The translations under genes were made by a program, and so were the position numbers. A DNA stretch of 64,000 bases from PBB1 sp965229345 (lineage in GTDB: Bacteria; Pseudomonadota; Gammaproteobacteria; Burkholderiales; Burkholderiaceae_C): positions 3,534,001 through 3,598,000 of the forward strand of contig OZ245872.1 in NCBI GenBank assembly GCA_965229345.1, given 5' to 3'. Position 1 is the first letter of the stretch. Every line of letters starts with the position of its first letter. Below, piece by piece: positions 16,680 to 26,932 of this stretch. The notes beneath the pieces were generated by a model that was given only the letters and a program-made list of their open reading frames with translations, ran no database searches and was not told the origin of the DNA.

Positions 16680-17891
16680 ATGAATCCCCTGCTCGCCCTG
16701 CTGCAGCCCTACCCGTTCGAGCGCCTGCGGGCGCTGACGCGACAGATCACCCCGAACCCGGCCTACGCCCCCATCAGCCTGGGCATCGGTGAGCCGAAGC
16801 ACCCGACGCCGCCGTTGGTGACTGATGCGCTGGTGGCGAATCTGAAAGGCCTGGCCAGCTACCCAGCCACCGCCGGCGAGCCCGCGCTGCGAGGCGCGAT
16901 CGCGCGATGGATCACGCGCCGCTACGGCGTCACGGTCGATGAGACGCAGCAGGTGCTGCCGGTCAACGGATCGCGCGAGGCGTTGTTCGCGCTGGCGCAG
17001 ACGGTGATCGATCCGACCCGGGACGATGCGACCGTGGTCTGCCCGAACCCGTTCTATCAAATCTACGAAGGCGCGGCCTTGCTGGCCGGCGCCCGGGTGG
17101 CGTTCGTCAACAGCGACCCGACGCGCCAGTTCGCCGCCGACTGGACCTCGGTGCCCGAATCCACCTGGGCGCGCACGCAATTGCTCTACGTCTGCTCGCC
17201 CGGCAACCCCACTGGCGCGGTGATGCCACTGGCCGAATGGAAGACGTTGTTCGAGTTGAGCGACCGGCATGGCTTCGTGATCGCTTCCGACGAGTGCTAT
17301 TCGGAGATCTACTTCCGCGATGTGCCACCGCTCGGGTCGCTGGAAGCCGCGGTGCACCTGGGCCGCAGCAACTTCCGCCGGCTCGTCGCGTTCACCAGCC
17401 TGTCCAAGCGCTCGAACGTGCCCGGCATGCGCAGCGGTTTCGTCGCGGGCGACGCCGAGATCCTGAAGGCCTTTCTGCTGTACCGCACCTACCACGGCAG
17501 CGCGATGAGCCCGACCGTGCAAGCGGCCAGCATCGCGGCCTGGAATGACGAGGCGCATGTGGTCGCCAACCGCGAGCAGTACCGGCAGAAGTTCGCGCAA
17601 GTCACGCCGTTGCTGGCGACGGTGATGGATGTGTCGCTGCCCGATGCGGGTTTTTACCTGTGGGCCGACGTGTCACGGCTGGCCCCTGGCGGTGACGATG
17701 TCGCGTTCGCGCTCGCGCTGCTCGCTCAATACAATGTGGCGGTGCTGCCAGGCAGCCTGTTGGCGCGCGAGGTCGATGGGGTGAATCCGGGTGCCGGGCG
17801 GATCCGCCTGGCGCTGGTGTCTGAAGCGAGCGATTGCCTCGAAGCCGCGCAGCGCATCGTGGCCTTTGCCCAAACGCTGCGCAGCCGCTGA
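16680..17891 (+). CDS. dapC: Succinyldiaminopimelate transaminase
   Basis: PLP-dependent class I aminotransferase (403 aa) making N-succinyl-LL-diaminopimelate in lysine and peptidoglycan synthesis. It has the fold-type I pattern: substrate region ISLGIGEPKH, YSEIYF before the PLP aspartate region, and the PLP lysine in FTSLSKRSNVPGMRSGF. The start at 16680 (MNPLLALLQPYPFERL) fits homologues; the frame extends upstream to 16584 without support. Followed 49 bases later by dapD, the preceding step of the same pathway. Confidence 0.93.
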   Translation: MNPLLALLQPYPFERLRALTRQITPNPAYAPISLGIGEPKHPTPPLVTDALVANLKGLASYPATAGEPALRGAIARWITRRYGVTVDETQQVLPVNGSREALFALAQTVIDPTRDDATVVCPNPFYQIYEGAALLAGARVAFVNSDPTRQFAADWTSVPESTWARTQLLYVCSPGNPTGAVMPLAEWKTLFELSDRHGFVIASDECYSEIYFRDVPPLGSLEAAVHLGRSNFRRLVAFTSLSKRSNVPGMRSGFVAGDAEILKAFLLYRTYHGSAMSPTVQAASIAAWNDEAHVVANREQYRQKFAQVTPLLATVMDVSLPDAGFYLWADVSRLAPGGDDVAFALALLAQYNVAVLPGSLLAREVDGVNPGAGRIRLALVSEASDCLEAAQRIVAFAQTLRSR

Positions 17892-17940
17892 ATTCCACCC
17901 TGTCTTGCGACACCCTTCCTGAACCCTTTTTGAATCGCCC

Positions 17941-18762
17941 ATGACCGCCAACCTCCAGAGCACCATCGAAGCCGCGTGGGAGAACCGCGCCAGCCTGACC
18001 GCCGCCAGCCACCCGGAGGTCAACCAGGCCGTCGAATCGGTGCTTTCGGACCTGAACAAGGGCCGCATCCGCGTGGCCGACCGCCAGGGCGTCGGCCAGT
18101 GGACGGTGAACCAGTGGGTCAAGAAGGCAGTGCTGCTGTCGTTCCGGCTGAACGACAACGAACTGATGCACGCGGGCGATCTGACCTTCTTCGACAAGGT
18201 GAAAACGAAGTTCTCGCACACCGACGAGGCTGCGGTGCGCGCATCGGGCGTGCGCATCGTGCCGCCCGCGGTGGCGCGGCACGGCAGCTACCTGGCCAAG
18301 AACGTGGTGCTGATGCCCAGCTTCGTCAACATCGGCGCCTACGTCGACGAGGGCACGATGGTCGATACCTGGGCGGCTGTCGGCTCCTGCGCGCAGATCG
18401 GCAAGAACGTGCATCTGAGCGGCGGCGTCGGCATCGGTGGCGTGCTCGAACCGATGCAGGCCAACCCGACCATCATCGAGGACAACTGCTTCATCGGTGC
18501 GCGCTCGGAGATCGTCGAAGGCGTGATCGTCGAGGAGAACTCGGTGATCAGCATGGGCGTGTACATCGGCCAGAGCACCAAGATCTACGACCGCGCCACT
18601 GGCGAGGTCAGCTACGGCCGCATCCCGGCCGGCTCGGTGGTGGTCAGCGGCAACCTGCCCAGCGCCGACGGCAAGTACAGCCTGTACTGCGCGGTGATCG
18701 TCAAGAAGGTCGATGCGCAGACACGCGCCAAGACCAGCATCAACGACCTGCTGCGCGCCTGA
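17941..18762 (+). CDS. dapD: Tetrahydrodipicolinate N-succinyltransferase
   Basis: Transfers succinyl from succinyl-CoA to tetrahydrodipicolinate in the succinylase branch of diaminopimelate synthesis. The 273-residue protein has the left-handed beta-helix hexapeptide repeats (PSFVNIGAYVDEGTMVDTWA, IGKNVHLSGGVGIGG and onward, about residues 120-220), as expected for DapD trimers. It pairs with dapC. The usual next gene in many Burkholderiales, dapE, is not adjacent here. Confidence 0.95.
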   Translation: MTANLQSTIEAAWENRASLTAASHPEVNQAVESVLSDLNKGRIRVADRQGVGQWTVNQWVKKAVLLSFRLNDNELMHAGDLTFFDKVKTKFSHTDEAAVRASGVRIVPPAVARHGSYLAKNVVLMPSFVNIGAYVDEGTMVDTWAAVGSCAQIGKNVHLSGGVGIGGVLEPMQANPTIIEDNCFIGARSEIVEGVIVEENSVISMGVYIGQSTKIYDRATGEVSYGRIPAGSVVVSGNLPSADGKYSLYCAVIVKKVDAQTRAKTSINDLLRA

Positions 18763-18788
18763 TTGACTGAGTTTCAAGTGGAGCACTC

Positions 18789-18922
18789 ATGACTCGACCG
18801 GTACCGCATCAAGAGCAAGCGCAGCGAAGCGACCGATCAAGCAACCGCGAGGCGCTGGGCCGCCCCGAGCCCAGCGGGCTCCCCCTTGGGGGGGCGGGCG
18901 CGAAGCGACCTTGGGGGCTGTC
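18789..18922 (+). repeat. Intergenic GC-rich repeat-like element
   Basis: The dapD-pilus ATPase gap contains runs such as CAAGCGCAGCGAAGCGACC, GGGCTCCCCCTTGGGGG and GGGCGCGAAGCGACC. Segments like these recur between genes in Rubrivivax, Leptothrix and Comamonadaceae genomes as I remember them; only one copy is present in this window, so repetition cannot be shown here. A 45-codon frame (ATG at 18789) runs through it and overlaps the next start as ATGA, but its composition follows the element and I do not call it a gene. Confidence 0.45.
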
Positions 18923-20110
18923 ATGAGCGGAAACATGGAGCGGGTACTGAAGCTGATGTCGGAGAAGAACGCCTCCGACGTCTACCTGTCTGCCAACACG
19001 CCGATCCTCATCAAGATCAACGGGCAACTGATCCAGCTGAGCGACCAGCCACTGACCCCGGCGCAGCCGCGTCAGCTGCTGGCCGAGGTGCTGACGCCAC
19101 GGCAGCTCGAAGAGCTCGAGGACACCGGCGAATTGAACGTGGGCGTGGGCTTGCCGGGCATCGGCAGCTTCCGGCTGAGCGGCTTCAAGCAGCGCGGCTC
19201 GGTGGCGGCGGTGTTCCGCTGCATCCCGTTCGCCATCCCGACGCTGGAAAGCCTGCTGGTACCGCCGGTGCTGAACACGCTGGTGATGGAAAAGCGCGGC
19301 CTGATCCTGATGGTGGGCTCGACCGGCGCGGGCAAGAGCACCACGCTGGCGGCGATGCTGGAGCAGCGCAACCAGCAGATGGCCGGCCACATCCTGACGA
19401 TCGAAGACCCGATCGAGTTCCTGTTCACCAACAAGAAGTCGGTGGTCAACCAGCGGGAAGTCGGCCGCGACACGCAGTCGCTGCAGGTGGGCCTGCGCAA
19501 TGCACTGCGTCAGGCGCCGGACTGCATCCTCATCGGCGAGATCCGCGATCGCGAAACCATGACAGCGGCGATCTCGTACGCGCTGTCGGGGCACCTGGTG
19601 CTGTCGACCTTGCATGCGAACAACAGCTACCACGCGCTGGGCCGCATCCTGTCGTTCTACACACCCGAATCACGCCCCGCACTGTTGTCCGATCTGTCGT
19701 CGGGGCTGCGCGCGATCGTGTCGCAGCGGCTGGTGCGCGCCACGGCGGGCGGGCGACTCCCGGCGGTCGAGGTGATGCTCAACACCAAGCTGATTTCCGA
19801 CCTGATCAGCGCCGGCGATTTCGGCGGCGTGCGCGAGGCGATGGAAAAGTCGCTGGCCGAAGGCTCGCAGACCTTCGAACAGGACCTGGCGCGCCTGATC
19901 ACACAGGGCACGATCTCGCGCGACGAAGGCCTGGCCTTCGCCGACTCGCCGACCAACCTGATGTGGCGGCTTCAAAACGACATGTCGCCGGTGTCTCGCA
20001 TCACCGCCAAGAAGCCCGAGCCGGAAGACGGCGCCAGCTTCACCGAAATCACGCTCGACGTCCGCCCGGAGCCGATGACCACCCGCTCAGCCCCGCTGCT
20101 CGGCCTGTGA
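18923..20110 (+). CDS. PilT/PilU-family twitching motility ATPase
   Basis: Hexameric secretion-type ATPase of the pilus retraction group (395 aa). It has the N-terminal PAS-like region (SDVYLSANTPILIKINGQL), Walker A GSTGAGKSTT, the aspartate box EDPIEFLF, Walker B ILIGEIRDRETM and the His box LSTLHANNSYHAL. Similarity looks closer to PilU than PilT, for example the extended C-terminal tail (about 40 residues). The ATG at 18923 follows a G-rich ribosome site; a TTG at 18911 is in frame. It sits alone between dapD and prmB, not with other pilus genes. Confidence 0.88.
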   Translation: MSGNMERVLKLMSEKNASDVYLSANTPILIKINGQLIQLSDQPLTPAQPRQLLAEVLTPRQLEELEDTGELNVGVGLPGIGSFRLSGFKQRGSVAAVFRCIPFAIPTLESLLVPPVLNTLVMEKRGLILMVGSTGAGKSTTLAAMLEQRNQQMAGHILTIEDPIEFLFTNKKSVVNQREVGRDTQSLQVGLRNALRQAPDCILIGEIRDRETMTAAISYALSGHLVLSTLHANNSYHALGRILSFYTPESRPALLSDLSSGLRAIVSQRLVRATAGGRLPAVEVMLNTKLISDLISAGDFGGVREAMEKSLAEGSQTFEQDLARLITQGTISRDEGLAFADSPTNLMWRLQNDMSPVSRITAKKPEPEDGASFTEITLDVRPEPMTTRSAPLLGL

Positions 20111-20155
20111 CGCCTGGACTGGCGCCGACCCCATGACACTGGACACATCGACCCG

Positions 20156-21061
20156 ATGACCCTACTTGACCTGATCACGCGCGAAGCCGCCCGCCTCAAA
20201 AAGGCGGGCGTTTCGTTTGGGCACGGCACGGCCAATGCCTTCGACGAGGCCGCCTGGCTGGTGCTGTGGAGCCTGGGCATGGAGCTCGACGCGCTCGAGT
20301 TGCACGCGAAGCGCGAGCTCTCGGCCGACGAAGAAGCGAAGGCCGTCGCCTTGATCGCCCGTCGCATCGAAACACGCCAGCCCGCGGCCTACCTGACGCG
20401 CGAAGCGTGGTTGCAGAACGTGCCGTTCTACGTCGACGAGCGCACCATCGTGCCGCGCTCGTTCATCGCCGAACTGCTGGTCGATGGCGAGGAGCAGGGC
20501 ACGCTCGATGCCTGGCTGTCCGATCGCACGCAGCGCGTGCTCGACCTGTGCACCGGCAACGGCAGCCTGGCGGTGATCGCGGCACTCGCCTATCCGGAAG
20601 TCGAGGTCGACGCCTGCGATGTGTCCGACGACGCGCTCGAGGTCGCGAAGATCAATGTCGAGAAGCACCATCTCGCCAAGCGCATCTCGCTGATGAAGTC
20701 GGATCTGTTGAACACCGTGCGCGGCCCGTACGACCTGATCCTGTGCAACCCGCCCTACGTCAACGCGAGCAGCATGGCCGCACTGCCCGAGGAGTACCGG
20801 CACGAGCCATCCTTGGCGCTGGCCGGCGGCGAAGACGGCATGGACCTGGTGCGCCGGATCATCGACGACGCCGCAGCGAAGTTGACCGACATCGGCGTGC
20901 TGGTGCTGGAAGTCGGCAACGAGCGCCGGCATTTCGAGGCGGCTTTCCGTCGCCTGGAAGTGGCCTGGCTGGAAACCAGCGCCGGCGATGACGCGGTGCT
21001 GCTGGTCACGCGCGAGGCGCTGCTGCGCTGGTCCAAGCGCAGCGACAGCTGGAGGGCGTGA
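20156..21061 (+). CDS. prmB: Ribosomal protein L3 N5-glutamine methyltransferase
   Basis: SAM-dependent methyltransferase (301 aa) modifying a glutamine of ribosomal protein L3. Features are the N-terminal helical domain with REAWLQNVPFYVDERTIVPRS, the SAM motif VLDLCTGNGSLAVIAA and the glutamine-specific NPPY motif (LILCNPPYVNASSM). The extended EEYRHEPSLALAGGEDGMDLVRRI segment is shared with PrmB and PrmC; the N-terminal half favours PrmB. It is followed four bases later by the ABC-F gene. Confidence 0.92.
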   Translation: MTLLDLITREAARLKKAGVSFGHGTANAFDEAAWLVLWSLGMELDALELHAKRELSADEEAKAVALIARRIETRQPAAYLTREAWLQNVPFYVDERTIVPRSFIAELLVDGEEQGTLDAWLSDRTQRVLDLCTGNGSLAVIAALAYPEVEVDACDVSDDALEVAKINVEKHHLAKRISLMKSDLLNTVRGPYDLILCNPPYVNASSMAALPEEYRHEPSLALAGGEDGMDLVRRIIDDAAAKLTDIGVLVLEVGNERRHFEAAFRRLEVAWLETSAGDDAVLLVTREALLRWSKRSDSWRA

Positions 21062-21065
21062 GGCC

Positions 21066-23084
<2,019 letters not shown>

Positions 23085-23152
23085 GGCATTGCCGTTTCGC
23101 GCAGGCCAAGGCTGACGAGGCTCCAAAGCGCGGCGTCAAGCTATCTGCGTGA

Positions 23153-23168
23153 TTGAACTTGTGTTCAA
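23153..23168. promoter_or_regulatory. Inverted repeat upstream of ohr
   Basis: TTGAAC-TTGT-GTTCAA has perfect 6-base arms with a 4-base centre, about 90 bases before the ohr start. It could be an operator (ohr genes are often controlled by the MarR-type OhrR), but no ohrR gene is nearby and the motif is not the classical OhrR box. Confidence 0.4.
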
Positions 23169-23259
23169 CACCAGCCGCATGAGCGCCCATAAACTTTCTG
23201 CGTAGTCTCAAGAGCAGTCCACCCGCCACCCCGTACACCCCATCCATCAGGAGCACAGC

Positions 23260-23685
23260 ATGTCACCCGAGCAGATTCTCTACACCGCCCACGCCACCTC
23301 CACCGGAGGCCGTGAAGGCACCTCCAAGTCGTCAGACGGGGCGCTCGAAGCCAAGCTGACCACTCCGAAGGAGCTCGGTGGCAACGGCGCCTTCGGCACC
23401 AACCCGGAACAGTTGTTCGCCGCCGGCTATTCAGCCTGCTTCATCGGCGCGATGAAGTTCGTGGCCGGCAACCAGAAGATCAGCCTGCCCGCCGACGTCT
23501 CGATCACTGCCGACGTCGGCATCGGCCCGATCCCGACCGGCTTCAGCATCGCCGTCACACTGACCGTTTCGGTGCCGGGCATGGACCGAGCAGCGGTGGA
23601 GAAACTGGTGGAGGCCGCGCACATCGTCTGCCCTTACTCGAACGCGACACGCGGCAACATCGACGTGACGTTGAAAGTCGCCTGA
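23260..23685 (+). CDS. ohr: Organic hydroperoxide resistance protein
   Basis: Thiol peroxidase of the OsmC/Ohr family reducing organic hydroperoxides (141 aa). The two catalytic cysteines are in YSACFIGAMKF and VCPYSNATRGN, and the Ohr-type N terminus LYTAHATSTGGREG distinguishes it from OsmC. CAGGAG lies before the ATG. It stands alone, with a 174-base gap upstream that holds a possible operator. Confidence 0.95.
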   Translation: MSPEQILYTAHATSTGGREGTSKSSDGALEAKLTTPKELGGNGAFGTNPEQLFAAGYSACFIGAMKFVAGNQKISLPADVSITADVGIGPIPTGFSIAVTLTVSVPGMDRAAVEKLVEAAHIVCPYSNATRGNIDVTLKVA

Positions 23686-23697
23686 TCCGGTCTGCGG

Positions 23698-23717
23698 CCC
23701 GGCGACACAGCGCCGGG
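23698..23717 (+). terminator. Stem-loop after ohr
   Basis: CCCGGCG and CGCCGGG form a 7-base GC stem with a 6-base loop, 13 bases behind the ohr stop. No T-run follows, so it may act in mRNA stability rather than intrinsic termination. Confidence 0.4.
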
Positions 23718-23851
23718 CGGCCAAGGCCCGTGGCCGTGCGCGGCAGGGCACACGCTTGCGATGGTACAAACGCGGTCCGGCGCGGTCTGGCCGCGCAGGG
23801 GATGCGCCCGACCCGGCGAGCCCCCGACTCATCCCCGTAGAGGAGACACGC

Positions 23852-25063
23852 ATGAGATCCCGCTTCCATCTGGCTGCGCTGACAGCCACCCTGTTGACTG
23901 CCGTCACGGTTTTTGCCCAGACACCGGCCGCCGAAGAGCCCTTCTGGGCCAAGGGCCGGCCCAAAAACCCGACGGCCGACAAGATGGCGCCGGTACCGGC
24001 CTTCCCGATCCCGACGCCGGCCGACCAGCTGCCGATCGCCAAGATCAAGCTGCCGCCAGGGTTCAAGGCCGAGGTCTTCGTCAGCAACATCCTCGATGCC
24101 CGCAGCATGCGCGAGGGCGACAAGGGCACGGTCTTCGTGAGCAGCCTGTTCGTCGCCGGCAAGCTCTACGCGGTGGTCAACAACGGCGGCCAGCGCGAGG
24201 TGAAGACCCTCGCTGAAAAGCTCTTCCTGCCGAGCGGCATCGAATACCACAACGGCAGCCTGTTCCTGGCGACGCCAAAGGACATCGTGCGCTACGACAA
24301 CATCGAGGCCCACCTCGACAAGCTGCCCGAGCCGGTGATGGTCTACGACAAGCTGCCGGGTGATGTGCCCCACGGCTGGAAGTTCATCAAGGTCGGCCCC
24401 GACAACAAGCTCTATGTGCCGGTGGGCGCGCCTTGCAACATCTGCGAGCCCGATGACCGCTACGCGAAGATCTTCCGCATGAACCTCGACGGCTCGGGTG
24501 TCGAGGTGGTGGCCAGCGGCGTGCGCAACACCGTGGGCTTCGACTTCCAGCCCAAGACCGGCAAGCTGTGGTTCACCGACAACCAGCGCGACTGGCTGAG
24601 CGAAGACCTCCCTGAAGACGAACTGAATGTCGTCACGCAACCCGGCAAGCAGAACTTCGGCTATCCCTACTGCCATTCGGGCGACTTCGCCGACCCAGAC
24701 CTCGGCTGGGGCAAGAAGTGCAGCGACTACGTGAAGCCCGCCGCCAAGCTCGGTGCGCACTCGGCGCCGCTGGGCATGCGCTTCTACACCGGCAAGATGT
24801 TCCCGGCGAAGTACCAGGGGGCGATCTTCATCGCCCGCCACGGCCCGTGGAACCGCACGCAGAAATACGCGGCCGATGTGGTGGTGGCCTTCCCTGACGG
24901 CAAGGGCGGCATATCGCGTGTCGAGCCTTTCCTCACCGGTCTGGTGGAGAACAACCAGTTCCTCGGTCGCCCGGCCGACGTGATGGTGATGAAGGACGGC
25001 TCGCTGCTGGTGAGTGACGACCACAACGGCGCGATCTACCGCATCACCTACAGCGGCAAATGA
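23852..25063 (+). CDS. Periplasmic PQQ-type sugar/sorbosone dehydrogenase
   Basis: Six-bladed beta-propeller of the soluble PQQ glucose/sorbosone dehydrogenase family (403 aa). A signal peptide ends near VTVFAQTP (residue 24). Family features include IKLPPGFKAEVFVS, the active-site histidine region VPHGWKFIKVGPDNKLYV, and GVRNTVGFDFQPKTGKLWFTD. Two cysteine pairs (PCNIC; CHSG with KKC) may be disulfides. The ATG at 23852 follows AGAGGAG. Its stop overlaps the start of a dihaem cytochrome gene (ATGA), so the cytochrome is probably its electron acceptor. Substrate unknown. Confidence 0.85.
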   Translation: MRSRFHLAALTATLLTAVTVFAQTPAAEEPFWAKGRPKNPTADKMAPVPAFPIPTPADQLPIAKIKLPPGFKAEVFVSNILDARSMREGDKGTVFVSSLFVAGKLYAVVNNGGQREVKTLAEKLFLPSGIEYHNGSLFLATPKDIVRYDNIEAHLDKLPEPVMVYDKLPGDVPHGWKFIKVGPDNKLYVPVGAPCNICEPDDRYAKIFRMNLDGSGVEVVASGVRNTVGFDFQPKTGKLWFTDNQRDWLSEDLPEDELNVVTQPGKQNFGYPYCHSGDFADPDLGWGKKCSDYVKPAAKLGAHSAPLGMRFYTGKMFPAKYQGAIFIARHGPWNRTQKYAADVVVAFPDGKGGISRVEPFLTGLVENNQFLGRPADVMVMKDGSLLVSDDHNGAIYRITYSGK

Positions 25064-25782
25064 GGCTGCGGCGCGCGGCGAGGCGGTGGCCGTGGGCGGC
25101 ACTGCTGAGCGCCATCGCGATGGCGCCGGGGGCCTGGGCGCAGAGTGCAGCGCCCAAGCCTGCGGCTTCCAAGGCAGCCGCCAGCAAGGCAGCGACTGCA
25201 CCCGCCGCAGCGCCGAAGCCGGCGGTCGACTACGGTGAGCGGTACGCCACCGTCTGCACCGCTTGTCACGGCAGTGAGGGCCGCAGCGAGCTGCCGCAGG
25301 TGCCGTCGCTGGCCGGTCAGCATTCGTTCTATGTCGTCACGCAGCTCTTCTTGTTCCGCGATGGCCGACGCAACGACCACCCGATGTCTGCGGCCATGAG
25401 CGCCATGGCCAAGGGCATGAGCGACGGTGACCTGCGTGGCTACTCGGAAGCCATCGCGCGCTTGCCGGCGGCGGCGTTGACAGCCGCACCGGTGACACCG
25501 GGCACACCGCCGCGTGATGCCCCCCGCTTCGAGCGCGGGCGGCAACTCGCCACGGCCCATCGCTGCAGTTCGTGTCACGGTGCTGATCTCGCAGGCGGCG
25601 GACAGGTGCCGCGGCTGGCGGGGCAGCGCGAGGATTACCTGCAGATCGCGCTGAAAGGCTTTCAAGGTGGCACGCGGCTCGGCTACACGCCGGCCATGAA
25701 CGAAGCGCTGTCGGGCCTGACACCCCAAGACCTGGACGACCTGGCTCACTACATGGCCGGCAGCCTGAGCGACGGCAAGTAA
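25060..25782 (+). CDS. Periplasmic dihaem cytochrome c (c4-like)
   Basis: Electron carrier of 240 residues. The signal peptide (Arg-rich start, cleavage near GAWAQSA, residue 28) is followed by an Ala/Lys/Pro linker to about residue 55. Two haem-binding motifs are visible: CTACH at residues 66-70 and CSSCH at 169-173, with methionines downstream (HPMSAAMSAM; YTPAMNEAL) as likely axial ligands. The two-domain layout resembles cytochrome c4. Translation is coupled to the preceding dehydrogenase gene by an ATGA overlap, supporting a shared electron-transfer job. Confidence 0.9.
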   Translation: MRLRRAARRWPWAALLSAIAMAPGAWAQSAAPKPAASKAAASKAATAPAAAPKPAVDYGERYATVCTACHGSEGRSELPQVPSLAGQHSFYVVTQLFLFRDGRRNDHPMSAAMSAMAKGMSDGDLRGYSEAIARLPAAALTAAPVTPGTPPRDAPRFERGRQLATAHRCSSCHGADLAGGGQVPRLAGQREDYLQIALKGFQGGTRLGYTPAMNEALSGLTPQDLDDLAHYMAGSLSDGK

Positions 25783-25844
25783 GCCCACGAATCTGCATCG
25801 CGGCGGCGGGTTCGCCGCTGGTGTTGCCAACGTGCCGGCGGACG

Positions 25845-25875
25845 ATGAACACGGCCCTTCGGGGCCGTGGTTCAT
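25845..25875. terminator. Bidirectional hairpin between cytochrome and asparaginase genes
   Basis: ATGAACACGGCCC pairs with GGGCCGTGGTTCAT, with one bulged G and a TTC(G) tetraloop-like turn. It lies between two convergent genes and overlaps the asparaginase stop. No long T-run is seen. Confidence 0.55.
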
Positions 25876-26837
25876 GTGGGCATGGGTGACATCAACGTCA
25901 GCATCAACTCGATGCGCGCCTTGACCGGGCTCAGATCGCCCGCGCCGGGCAATCCTGCGGAACCGGGGCCGGACACGCGCCCGTCCCCGCTGCGCACGCT
26001 GCGCCGTACCGCCACCCCCTGCGCCTGTGCTGCCTGCAACGCGGCTTCGAGCGCCTGGTGCACGGTGCCATTGCCCGTGGCCGCGACGACCAGGCCCTGC
26101 ACCCCGTCGGCGACCAAGGCGCGCACCACGGCACCATCTGCCCCGGCGTGGCTGACAACGATCTCGACCCGCGGCCATTGCGCCACATCGCAGGCCATTG
26201 CCGCTGGCCGAGGCGCTTCGGCCGGTGCAGGGTCAGCGGGGCCTGACAGCCAGCTCACGCCGTCGGCCTGCACGACACCCAGCGGGCCGGCCTCGCCCGA
26301 ATCGAACGCGTCCAGCCGCGTCGGATGCGACTTGCGCACCTGCCGCGCACCGTGCACCTGGCCGGCCATCACCGCGACCACCCCGGCACGGCCGGCGCGG
26401 CTCGACTCGCGCGCCACCAGCACGGCGTCCCGCAGGTTGCCCGGCCCGTCGGCGTGCGCCGAGGTGGCCGGGCGCATCGCACCGGTCAGCACCACAGGCT
26501 TGGTCGGGGCCAGCACCCGCTGCAGGAAATAGGCGGTTTCTTCGAGCGTGTCGGTGCCGTGGGTGATGACGATGCCCGCCACCTCGTCACGCGCCGTGTG
26601 ATGCGCGACGCGACGCGCCAGCGCCTGCCAGATCGCATGGCTCATGTCCTTGCTGTCGACCTGCGCGACCTGCTCGCTCTCGATGGGCACCGTGGCCAAC
26701 CCGGGCACCGTGCCCAGCAACTGGGCGATGCTCAGTTGCGCCGCGGTGTAGGCGCTGTCATCGGCCGGCGACGGTGCGGTGCCGGCGATGGTGCCACCGG
26801 TGCCCAGCACGACGATGAGGGATGCACTGTTTTGCAT
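25872..26837 (-). CDS. Asparaginase family amidohydrolase
   Basis: Hydrolyses L-asparagine (or glutamine) to the acid and ammonia. The 321-residue protein has both family signatures: the nucleophile threonine in VLGTGGTIAG (residues 10-19) and HGTDTLEETAYFL (about residues 93-105) with the T-D pair. No signal peptide is evident, suggesting a cytoplasmic enzyme. It is divergent from lexA; the lexA SOS boxes lie in the shared 95-base region, so SOS regulation of this gene is possible but unproven. Confidence 0.9.
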   Translation of the reverse strand: MQNSASLIVVLGTGGTIAGTAPSPADDSAYTAAQLSIAQLLGTVPGLATVPIESEQVAQVDSKDMSHAIWQALARRVAHHTARDEVAGIVITHGTDTLEETAYFLQRVLAPTKPVVLTGAMRPATSAHADGPGNLRDAVLVARESSRAGRAGVVAVMAGQVHGARQVRKSHPTRLDAFDSGEAGPLGVVQADGVSWLSGPADPAPAEAPRPAAMACDVAQWPRVEIVVSHAGADGAVVRALVADGVQGLVVAATGNGTVHQALEAALQAAQAQGVAVRRSVRSGDGRVSGPGSAGLPGAGDLSPVKARIELMLTLMSPMPT

Positions 26838-26848
26838 TTTGCGAAAAG

Positions 26849-26864
26849 CTGGATGAAAATACAG
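26849..26864. promoter_or_regulatory. LexA (SOS) box 1
   Basis: CTGGATGAAAATACAG fits the CTG-N10-CAG core of the LexA box used by beta- and gammaproteobacteria (consensus CTGTATATATATACAG). It lies 69 bases before the lexA start. Confidence 0.75.
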
Positions 26865-26867
26865 CCA

Positions 26868-26883
26868 CTGGATGAACGATCAG
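26868..26883. promoter_or_regulatory. LexA (SOS) box 2
   Basis: CTGGATGAACGATCAG, again CTG-N10-CAG, starts three bases after box 1. It is a weaker match in the centre, but tandem boxes before lexA are known from E. coli autoregulation. Confidence 0.65.
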
Positions 26884-26932
26884 TGAACCTGCAGAACACT
26901 GCCGTCGCGACGACATTCCCCAAAGGACCGCC

